Assembly (NCBI RefSeq): GCF_030816485.1
Contig: NZ_JAUSYC010000001.1
Coordinates: forward strand, 2,666,001-2,730,000
Direction: 5' to 3'
From: Arthrobacter sp. B1I2
Lineage (GTDB): Bacteria; Actinomycetota; Actinomycetes; Actinomycetales; Micrococcaceae
Length of the DNA: 64,000 nt
Below, piece after piece: positions 57,457 to 64,000 of the stretch. The notes beneath the pieces were generated by a model that saw only the letters and a list, made by a program, of their open reading frames with translations, ran no database searches and had not been told where the DNA came from. The translations under genes and the position numbers were made by a program. How positions within the stretch are numbered: position 1 is the stretch's first letter; every line of letters begins with the position of its first letter.

Positions 57457-60400
57457 GGATCCACCATCTGCGCATCTCCGCGTTCGGCCCCTTCGCCGGA
57501 ACCGAGGACATCGATTTTGACCGCCTCAGCGCCCACGGACTGTTCCTCCTGAACGGGCCCACCGGTGCCGGGAAGACCAGCGTGCTGGACGCCATTTGCT
57601 TTGCCCTGTACGGGTCCGTTCCCGGCGCCCGGCAGGACGGCAAGCGGCTCCGCAGCGACCATGCGGAACCGGGGCTGGAACCTGCTGTCACCTGCGAATT
57701 TTCTTCCCAGGGCCGTCGCTTTGAGGTGACCCGCTCCCCGGCGTGGGACAAGCCCAGTGCCCGGGGGAAGAACGGTTTCACCGTCCAGCAGGCAAAGACG
57801 CTGCTTCGCGAACGGGTGAACGGGGCCTGGGTGGAGAAGTCGGCCCGCAATGATGAGGCGGGCGCCGAACTCATGGCCCTGCTGGGAATGGACCGCGAAC
57901 AGTTCACCCGGGTGGTGATGCTGCCGCAGGGTGATTTTGCTGCCTTCCTCCGCTCCAAGGCTGCTGACCGTCTGGACCTGCTGCAGAAACTCTTCGGCAC
58001 CCAGCGTTTCGAAGCCCTGGAGCAGGAACTGTCACGGCAGGCCGCCGCTGCCCGGGAGGACGTCGCGGTCCTGTCCGGGCAGCTCGGACTCCTGGCCTCG
58101 CGCGCCGAAACCGAGGCCGCCCCGCTCCAGCTTCCGGACGGCGGGGCGCCGTCACCGGACGATGTCCCCGGCCGCCTTAAATGGCTGCAGGCTTCCGTTG
58201 CCGGGCGCCTGGCGGAACTGACGGAGCTCGCCACCGCCGCCGCGGCGGCCAGCCAGGACCGCCGCACTGAAGTGGAAAGGGAAGCCGCACGGCATGAGCG
58301 GCACCGGAAACTCCACGCGGCCACCGCACGGAGGACGGCCGTGGAGGAAGGGGCTGCACAGCGGGAGGAACTCTCCGCCAGGCTCGCCCGGCACCGCCAG
58401 GCCGAGGTCCTCCAAGGGCAGCTGCAGGCCATGGACGCTGCAGCCGCCAAGGTCCACAGCGCCGAAGCCGCTGCCCAATCTGCCATGACGTTGCTCCGCC
58501 TGGCCGCCGGGGACGACGGCGAACTGGCCCAGCTCGGCCTGGAAACAGCAGAGGTTGCTGCTGCCGGTCCCGACGTTGCGGAAGAACTGGGACGGCTGCG
58601 TTCGCTCCAGGCCGTGGTCGAGGCACGGCTGCCGGACGAGGACCGGCTCCAGGACCTGCGGAAGCGGCACCACAGCCTGGCCGGCAGGCAGGAAGACCTC
58701 CAGCTGGCCGTGGAGACGCTTGGCAACCGTGCAGCCCACCTGCTGGCGGAACGGGAACAGCTCGCCAACGGCATGGACCAGCTGGAAGCCCGGTCCGTCG
58801 AGGCGGCACTGCGCCGCAAGGAAGCTGCCGCCGCCTCGGAACTGCTGGACGTCGTCCGGAGGTACGGGTCCGCCGCCAAAGCAAGGGACCAGGCCAGGAT
58901 CCGCCATGAAGACTCGCGGGAATACCTGTTGGAGGCGAAACGCCGCTGGCTGGACCTGCGGGAGGAACGGCTCGCCAACGCCGCCTCCGAACTCGCCGCC
59001 AAGCTGGTTCCCGGAGAGCCCTGCCCCGTCTGCGGAAACGGGCAGCATCCCGGTCCCGCCAGCGCAGGTACAGGGGGTCCCGGCCTGGCCCAGGATGAGG
59101 AGGAGGCCCACGGCGTATACGAGGCTGCAGAGGCAGCCCACGCCCGGGTTGCCGCTGACCTTGCCGAGGCGGAGCAGGCGGTGGCCGTCCTCGCCGGACA
59201 GGGCGGCACCACCCCGCTGGCGGAGGCACGCACCGGCGCCGATGAGGCAATGACTGCAGCAGCTGCCGCCGAGCAGGCCGCCGAGGAGCTGCAGGACAGG
59301 CGGCAACGGCTGGAATTACTGGATGCCGGCATTGGCCAGGCCCGGCACACGCTGTCTGAAACGGAGGCAGAGCTGTCCCAAACCGCGGTGTCCCTTGCTG
59401 AGCTGGCCGAACAGGCTGGTTCACTGGACACGGCGCTTGCCAGCCTGCGGGGCGGCCACCGCAGCATGAACCGCCGGCTAAGGGCACTCGCGGACGCCGT
59501 GGCAGTCCTGGACAAGGCGGTCGAAGCACAGTCGCGGCTGGATGCAGCCCGGCTGCGGTCTGCCGAAGCCCGGGAACACCTGGAACTGGCCCTGCCGGGT
59601 GCGGGCTTCGCCACGGCTGACGACGTCCGCGGCCAGCTCCTTGGCGCCGCTGACGTGGCAGCCCTGGAAGCCGCCATCCGTGCTGCGCAGGACGAAGCCG
59701 CCCGCGTGGCCGGATTGTTCGAGTCCGAGGACATTGTGCTCGCCCTGGCGGAAGCCGCCGAAGGCTTCCTGGCGGACGAGGAACGGCTGGCAGCGCTGCG
59801 CCTTGCGGCGGCAGCCGCCCAGAATGACGCCCGGGAAGCCGATCTGGCCGCCGGCCTGGCCGCCCGCTGCCTGGCATCCCTGAAATCCATCGCCGCCGAA
59901 TACGAGGAACTGCTCTGCTCGTCCCGGGAACCGGCGGAACGGGCACAGATGCTCGCCGGATTGGCTGACGCCGCAGCCGGCCGGGGCGAGAACACGTACC
60001 GGATGAGTCTGAACAGCTACGTCCTGGCCGCGCGGCTGGAGCAGGTGGCCCTCGCTGCGTCCGAACGCCTGGTGGCCATGAGCGATGGCAGGTACCTGCT
60101 CCAGCACACGGATGCCAAGGCGGCACGGGGCGCCAAGTCGGGGCTGGGACTTGAAGTGGTGGACCAGTGGACAGGCTTCCGCCGCGACACCTCCACCCTC
60201 TCCGGCGGCGAATCCTTCATGGCTTCGCTCTCACTGGCCCTGGGGCTCGCGGACGTTGTCCAGCAGGAGGCCGGAGGCGTGGAAATCGAAACCCTCTTCG
60301 TTGACGAGGGCTTCGGGAGCCTGGACGAACAATCCCTGGAACAGGTCATGGACGCCCTTGAGGGACTCCGCGACGGCGGCAGGGTGGTGGGGCTGGTCAG

Positions 60401-60506
60401 CCATGTTGCCGAAATGAAACAGCGGATCGGCACCCAGCTGCAGGTCCTCAAGAGCCGGAACGGCTCCACGCTGCGGATCTCCGAAAGCCTGGACGCCCTC
60501 CTCTGA
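57453..60506 (+). CDS. sbcC: SMC-like ATPase subunit SbcC
   Basis: Rad50-like partner of SbcD. 1017 residues from the GTG at 57453. N-terminal Walker A in NGPTGAGKTS, long Ala/Glu/Arg-rich coiled coils on both sides of a zinc hook CPVCGNG near residue 525, then the C-terminal signature STLSGGESFMASL and Walker B TLFVDEGFGSLD. The coiled-coil arms are very alanine-rich, as usual at this GC content. The minus strand carries long open frames against it, which are composition artefacts. Confidence 0.96.
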   Translation: MRIHHLRISAFGPFAGTEDIDFDRLSAHGLFLLNGPTGAGKTSVLDAICFALYGSVPGARQDGKRLRSDHAEPGLEPAVTCEFSSQGRRFEVTRSPAWDKPSARGKNGFTVQQAKTLLRERVNGAWVEKSARNDEAGAELMALLGMDREQFTRVVMLPQGDFAAFLRSKAADRLDLLQKLFGTQRFEALEQELSRQAAAAREDVAVLSGQLGLLASRAETEAAPLQLPDGGAPSPDDVPGRLKWLQASVAGRLAELTELATAAAAASQDRRTEVEREAARHERHRKLHAATARRTAVEEGAAQREELSARLARHRQAEVLQGQLQAMDAAAAKVHSAEAAAQSAMTLLRLAAGDDGELAQLGLETAEVAAAGPDVAEELGRLRSLQAVVEARLPDEDRLQDLRKRHHSLAGRQEDLQLAVETLGNRAAHLLAEREQLANGMDQLEARSVEAALRRKEAAAASELLDVVRRYGSAAKARDQARIRHEDSREYLLEAKRRWLDLREERLANAASELAAKLVPGEPCPVCGNGQHPGPASAGTGGPGLAQDEEEAHGVYEAAEAAHARVAADLAEAEQAVAVLAGQGGTTPLAEARTGADEAMTAAAAAEQAAEELQDRRQRLELLDAGIGQARHTLSETEAELSQTAVSLAELAEQAGSLDTALASLRGGHRSMNRRLRALADAVAVLDKAVEAQSRLDAARLRSAEAREHLELALPGAGFATADDVRGQLLGAADVAALEAAIRAAQDEAARVAGLFESEDIVLALAEAAEGFLADEERLAALRLAAAAAQNDAREADLAAGLAARCLASLKSIAAEYEELLCSSREPAERAQMLAGLADAAAGRGENTYRMSLNSYVLAARLEQVALAASERLVAMSDGRYLLQHTDAKAARGAKSGLGLEVVDQWTGFRRDTSTLSGGESFMASLSLALGLADVVQQEAGGVEIETLFVDEGFGSLDEQSLEQVMDALEGLRDGGRVVGLVSHVAEMKQRIGTQLQVLKSRNGSTLRISESLDALL

Positions 60507-60514
60507 CCGGTCGA

Positions 60515-60520
60515 TATACT
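60515..60520 (+). promoter_or_regulatory. Candidate -10 of the MFS gene
   Basis: TATACT, 8 bases after the sbcC stop, with a partial -35 (TGGACG, 60490-60495) at a 19-base spacing. It would make a leader of about 60 bases. Confidence 0.45.
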
Positions 60521-60560
60521 GGAGCCTGTTACCGGGTTGCGCGCATCGGGAGGAGGGACG

Positions 60561-60575
60561 ATGCGCACCTACTGA
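60561..60575 (+). other. Four-codon open frame MRTY with a strong ribosome site
   Basis: ATG CGC ACC TAC TGA lies 6-7 bases after a GGGAGGAGGG site, much better than anything before the downstream MFS start. It is in the same frame as the MFS gene and ends 12 bases before its TTG. It could be a leader peptide, a reinitiation device, or the true start of the MFS gene interrupted by a nonsense change. Confidence 0.4.
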
Positions 60576-60587
60576 ACGAGCCCGGAA

Positions 60588-61937
60588 TTGACACCACAAA
60601 CCACTCCTTCGACCACCCGCAACACTCCTTCCCGCGTCGTTACAGGACAGGAAGGCCACGGCCCGGACTCCGTGCAACGGGCGGCGGGGGGACGCTTTTC
60701 CCGGCTGCCGCAGCTGGCCGGCCGGAGCTTCATGCCCCTGGGGCTTTTCGCCCGGCTTCCCCTGGCCATGCTGGCCATGGGCACACTCACCCTTGTCACC
60801 TCCGTCAGTGGCTCCTTTGCCGCAGGCGGTGCCGCTGCAGGCGCGGTGGGCATCGGCTCCGCACTGGGAGCTCCGGTGCTGGGTTCCCTGGCGGACCGGC
60901 GGGGACAGCGGCCCGTCCTGCTGCTCGCCGCGGTGCTCAACACGGTGGCGGTGCTGGCCCTGGTCCTCGCCGCCGGCAACACTGCCGCCGCCGGGGATTT
61001 TCCGCTTGCTGTCCCGGCAACTGCTTTCATAGCCGGCGCCACCTGCCCCCAGGTGGGACCCCTGGCCCGGGTCAGATGGATGGCCCTGACGGCCAACGCC
61101 GCGGGTTCGGCAGCGCCGCCCGCCGGCACTTCGCGTGACCTGGACACCGCACTCTCCTACGAGAGCACGGCCGATGAGGTGACATTCGTGCTTGGACCGG
61201 CCCTGGTGGGAATCCTGGCCAGCCTCGTGGCGCCCTGGCTTCCCCTGGTGCTGGCCGCGGCCATGACCATCACGCTCGTCCCGGCCTTCGCCGTACACCC
61301 CACCCACCATGCCGTACCGGCCGCGCAGCGCCCGGGAGACAGGGGAGGCCGGAGGGGCAAGAGCGCTGCGAACGCTTCGAAGCTCCCGTGGGCCGTTGCC
61401 CTCCCTGTCTTTGCCATGGTCTGCGTGGGGACTTTCTTTGGTTCCACCCAGGCTGCGCTCAGCGCCTTCTCCGCCGGGCTCGCGGGCGCGGAAATAGCTG
61501 GCCTGCTGTACGCGGTCATGGGCCTGAGCTCCGCGGCGGCGGCACTCTCGGTTGCCTACTGGCCGCGGAAGGCCGGCCTGGCGCTGCGCTGGGTGCTGTG
61601 CGCGGTCCTGATGGCGGCGCTGGCGGTCCTGCTGCTGGTGCCGGCGTCGCTGCCCATGATGGCTGCCGTCCTGCTGGTCCTTGGACTCCCGGTGGGTCCG
61701 GTCATGGTCACCGTCTTCGCCGTGGGCGGGACGGTGGCGCCCGCCGGCCGGCTTGGCACGGTCATGACGGCGCTCGCCAGCGGCATTGTCGCCGGAACCG
61801 CCATCGGGTCCTCGGTTGGGGGACAGCTGGCCCAGCTTCACGGACCCGGGGCTGCGTTCCTAGTCCCGGTCTGCGCTGCGGCGGCGCTGGCGCTGCTTGG
61901 GGCGGGAGCCGCCGTCGTGCTCCGCCGGCGGGCCTGA
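60588..61937 (+). CDS. MFS transporter
   Basis: 449 residues from a TTG, the first usable start after the in-frame TGA at 60573. About 45 hydrophilic residues precede twelve membrane helices. The MFS loop motif reads GSLADRRGQRPVL, and a central loop (HHAVPAAQRPGDRGGRRGKSA) separates the two halves. Drug- or metabolite-efflux type by style; substrate unknown. It converges on iclR with a 40-base gap. The weak start may be controlled by the short frame upstream. Confidence 0.88.
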   Translation: MTPQTTPSTTRNTPSRVVTGQEGHGPDSVQRAAGGRFSRLPQLAGRSFMPLGLFARLPLAMLAMGTLTLVTSVSGSFAAGGAAAGAVGIGSALGAPVLGSLADRRGQRPVLLLAAVLNTVAVLALVLAAGNTAAAGDFPLAVPATAFIAGATCPQVGPLARVRWMALTANAAGSAAPPAGTSRDLDTALSYESTADEVTFVLGPALVGILASLVAPWLPLVLAAAMTITLVPAFAVHPTHHAVPAAQRPGDRGGRRGKSAANASKLPWAVALPVFAMVCVGTFFGSTQAALSAFSAGLAGAEIAGLLYAVMGLSSAAAALSVAYWPRKAGLALRWVLCAVLMAALAVLLLVPASLPMMAAVLLVLGLPVGPVMVTVFAVGGTVAPAGRLGTVMTALASGIVAGTAIGSSVGGQLAQLHGPGAAFLVPVCAAAALALLGAGAAVVLRRRA

Positions 61938-61977
61938 CGGGGCACCCCACCACAGGCCGTGCCCGCGTGCTGCGCGG

Positions 61978-62709
61978 TTACGCCAACTGGCTCTCGATCC
62001 TGGCCGCGCTTTCGGCGATGGCGGCCCCCACCGCTTCCGGATCATGGGCTGAACGGATATAGACGACGGCGAGCGCTGCCGGGCGGCCACCGGGCACCCG
62101 GACGGGGGCTGCCAGCGAGGAGACACCGGCGATGACTTCGTCGTGGCTGGCAGAGTAGCCCTTCCTCCGCGCTTCCGACGCCTCCGGGCGGTAAGGAATA
62201 CCCGTGTCCAGCCGGTCCCATTCCGCTTCGGAGAGGGCTGACTGGATGGCGATACCCGGTGCCCCTGCGTTAATGGGGTGGCGGGTACCCGGGTGCTGGG
62301 CCACGGTCGCCCCGGAATGCCTGGGCTCGACGGTAACGAGCGTAATGCAGTCGTGGTGGTCCCACACCGCCACGAACGCGGTCATATCCAGCGAGTTTGC
62401 CAACTGGGTGAGTTCCGGAAGGGCGGCCGTCTGCAGGTTGCGGGATACACCGCGCGCCAGGACCGCGAGGCCGGGGCCGGGCTGGACCCGTCCCGCGTCG
62501 TCCCGCACCAGGAGCGAATGGTCTTCCAGGGTGCGCAGGATCCGGTAGGCCACCGAACGGTGGACGCCCATGGCATCGGCCAGTTCGGCGATGGTCAGCG
62601 GGCCCGGGGCAGCTGCCAGGATTTCGAGTGCGCGGATACCGCGCGAAAGGGTCTGGGACGGCGAAGCCTGCGGCGCGGCCGTCCGGGCTGCGGCTGCTGG
62701 AGGAGTCAT
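61978..62709 (-). CDS. IclR family transcriptional regulator
   Basis: 243 residues from the ATG at 62709, chosen because TAGGAT lies 7 bases upstream; an ATG three codons earlier overlaps that hexamer. N-terminal winged helix (LTIAELADAMGVHRSVAYRIL), then an IclR effector-binding domain (GAPGIAIQSALS, RRKGYSASHDEVIAGVSSLAAPV). Likely controls the divergent MHS transporter and itself. Effectors of such regulators are often small organic or aromatic acids. Confidence 0.92.
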   Translation of the reverse strand: MTPPAAAARTAAPQASPSQTLSRGIRALEILAAAPGPLTIAELADAMGVHRSVAYRILRTLEDHSLLVRDDAGRVQPGPGLAVLARGVSRNLQTAALPELTQLANSLDMTAFVAVWDHHDCITLVTVEPRHSGATVAQHPGTRHPINAGAPGIAIQSALSEAEWDRLDTGIPYRPEASEARRKGYSASHDEVIAGVSSLAAPVRVPGGRPAALAVVYIRSAHDPEAVGAAIAESAARIESQLA

Positions 62710-62716
62710 GATTTCC

Positions 62717-62722
62717 ATCCTA
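62717..62722 (-). promoter_or_regulatory. Leaderless -10 of iclR
   Basis: TAGGAT on the minus strand, 7 bases before the ATG at 62709. Confidence 0.5.
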
Positions 62723-62787
62723 GGTGGCGTGGACCGGGATGCCGTGACTCTTGTCTCATTTGCGCACAGGGAGTATTGTCCTCATTA

Positions 62788-62813
62788 CGAACTGCCAGTT
62801 CGAATATAGAACT
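62788..62813. promoter_or_regulatory. Candidate IclR operator
   Basis: CGAACTG-C-CAGTTCG is a 7-bp dyad around one base (62788-62802). A further GAACT at 62809-62813 gives three alternating half-sites, with AGTTC-N7-GAACT for the second pair. It lies in the divergent space between iclR and the MHS transporter, the usual place for an IclR site. Confidence 0.55.
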
Positions 62814-62962
62814 AAAGCTCTTCGGCGATCCACCTACAAAAAAGTCCCCCGCCCGTGTCCCGCATCACAAATCCGTAGTACCCTACTAACTAACTGACCG
62901 TTCTGTCGGTAATCCTGAAGGCGACCGGGTGGCATTGCTGCCCAATAAACAATGGAGTTTCA

Positions 62963-64000
62963 ATGACCACACCTTCCAAGGTGGATACACTCGCCGGTCC
63001 CAGCAGCCGGCGGGAGGAACGCAAGGTCCTCGCCGGCACCCTGGTTGGCACCACCATCGAGTGGTACGACTTCTTCATCTTTGCCCAGCTGACCGCAACG
63101 CTGCTGTCACCGCTGTTCCTGGCACCGCTGAACGAGTCCAACCCGGGCCTGGCCCAGATCCTGTCCTTTGCCCTCATCGGCATCAGCTTCCTGTTCCGTC
63201 CCCTCGGCGCCGTCGTCGCCGGACACCTGGGAGACCGCCTGGGCCGGAAGGCGATGCTGGTCTTCACCCTGGTGATGATGGGCGCAGCCACGGCCCTGAT
63301 AGGCATGCTCCCCACCTATGCGCAGATCGGCGCCTGGGCTCCTGTGCTGCTGATCCTGCTGCGCGTCGTCCAGGGATTCTCGGCCGGCGGTGAATGGGGC
63401 GGTGCCGCCCTGATGGCCGTGGAGCACGCACCGATGAACCGTCGCGGCCTGTTCGGTGCCTACCCGCAGATCGGCGTGCCGGTGGGCATGATCCTGGCCA
63501 CCGGCCTGCTGTTCTTCCTCAACACCGGCATGTCCAAGGAAGACTTCGCGGCCTGGGGCTGGCGGGTGCCGTTCCTGCTGTCCATCGTGCTGATCGTGGT
63601 GGGCTACCTGATCCGGCGCGCAGTGGCCGAGAGCCCGGTCTTCCAGGAAATGGCACTGCGCAAGAAGGAGAGCAAGGCTCCCCTGGGCGAGCTGATCCGG
63701 AACCACAAGCTGCCCGTCCTGTACTCCACCATGATCTTCATCGGCAACAACGCAGCCGGATACCTGCTGATTGCGTTCTTCATCTCCTATGCCACCAAGA
63801 CCCTGAAGATGCCGACACCGCAGATCCTCCTGGCCACCACGCTGGCGTCCTTCGGCTGGCTGATCTTCACCCTGGTGGGCGGCTGGCTGTCGGACCGGAT
63901 AGGCCGCGTCAAGACCTTCCTGACCGGCTACGCCATCGTCTTTGCCTGGATGATCCCCATGTTCGCGCTGATCGACACCAAGAACATCATGCTTTACGGC
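62963..64000 (+). CDS. MHS-family MFS transporter, 3' end cut by window
   Basis: 346 codons are visible to the window edge without a stop; the family is usually about 430-460. The metabolite:H+ symporter signature GTTIEWYDFFIF near residues 29-40, FRPLGAVVAGHLGDRLGRK, VQGFSAGGEWGGAALMAVEHAP and GWRVPFLLS identify the ProP/ShiA/KgtP-like group. A weak ATGGAG site precedes the ATG. Divergent from an IclR regulator, which suggests uptake of an organic, possibly aromatic, acid under its control. An ACCG-N6-CGGT dyad lies at 62897-62910. Confidence 0.92.
   Translation, partial: MTTPSKVDTLAGPSSRREERKVLAGTLVGTTIEWYDFFIFAQLTATLLSPLFLAPLNESNPGLAQILSFALIGISFLFRPLGAVVAGHLGDRLGRKAMLVFTLVMMGAATALIGMLPTYAQIGAWAPVLLILLRVVQGFSAGGEWGGAALMAVEHAPMNRRGLFGAYPQIGVPVGMILATGLLFFLNTGMSKEDFAAWGWRVPFLLSIVLIVVGYLIRRAVAESPVFQEMALRKKESKAPLGELIRNHKLPVLYSTMIFIGNNAAGYLLIAFFISYATKTLKMPTPQILLATTLASFGWLIFTLVGGWLSDRIGRVKTFLTGYAIVFAWMIPMFALIDTKNIMLYG

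Noticed and set aside
57431..59995. Minus-strand open frame of 854 codons opposite sbcC
   Set aside because: Ser/Ala/Arg-rich antisense product of the alanine-rich coiled-coil gene; SbcC motifs on the plus strand are intact.

Overview
The window is high-GC actinobacterial chromosome, most like Arthrobacter/Pseudarthrobacter (Micrococcaceae). The grounds are very high third-position GC, an actinobacterial gene order (argS-lysA-hom-thrC-thrB-rho-prfA-prmC-tsaC ... wecA-like-atpIBEFHAGDC-DUF2550), a Rho with a long Arg/Asp/Asn-rich insert, a NucS/EndoMS mismatch endonuclease, and frequent GTG/TTG starts. I saw no tRNA, rRNA, CRISPR array, prophage, integrase or transposase gene. Almost everything is chromosomal housekeeping, and I found no clear candidate for an entirely new multi-gene system. 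The interest lies in smaller signals.

Layout. 1-6.5 kb: end of argS, then a tight lysA-hom-thrC-thrB operon (lysine and threonine synthesis). 6.8-12 kb: rho, a 118-bp inverted-repeat element, prfA, prmC and a tsaC/ywlC-like gene (termination and translation quality). 12-16.8 kb: two GT2 glycosyltransferases, a membrane CapD-type NDP-sugar dehydratase and a WecA-like phosphoglycosyltransferase, a small surface-polysaccharide block lodged between tsaC and the ATP synthase operon. 16.9-24.9 kb: complete F1Fo ATP synthase operon, followed by DUF2550. 25.3-29.3 kb: a membrane esterase broken by a one-base frameshift, overlapping a rhomboid-like/DUF2156 (MprF-like) lipid aminoacyltransferase candidate. 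29.4-37.7 kb: cspA, nucS, small proteins, an alpha/beta hydrolase, an AI-2E-family permease, a large unknown membrane protein, and a thioredoxin-fold/TPR protein with an old yellow enzyme. 37.7-45 kb: Na+/H+ antiporter with a UBP-type zinc finger, an ABC exporter, nagB, and DUF3039 plus an SF2 helicase. 45-53.4 kb: pncB-pncA (NAD salvage) facing clpS-DUF2017-murI-MBL-rph-rdgB, then dedA and a DEDDh exonuclease with BRCT. 53.5-64 kb: DUF4395, an ADP-ribosylglycohydrolase, an aquaporin, sbcD-sbcC, an MFS transporter, and an IclR regulator divergent from an MHS-family transporter cut by the window end.

Regulation. At least fourteen genes carry a TAnnnT -10 hexamer 6-7 bases before the start codon, which predicts leaderless mRNAs. 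I used this to set several starts (pncB, iclR, nucS, DUF3039). Operon genes instead use GTGA, ATGA, TAGTG or TGATG overlaps. Notable RNA and DNA structures are a 20-bp hairpin between atpA and atpG, three small hairpins before atpE, bidirectional terminators beside cspA and between rdgB and dedA, and alternating GAACT half-sites between iclR and the MHS transporter.
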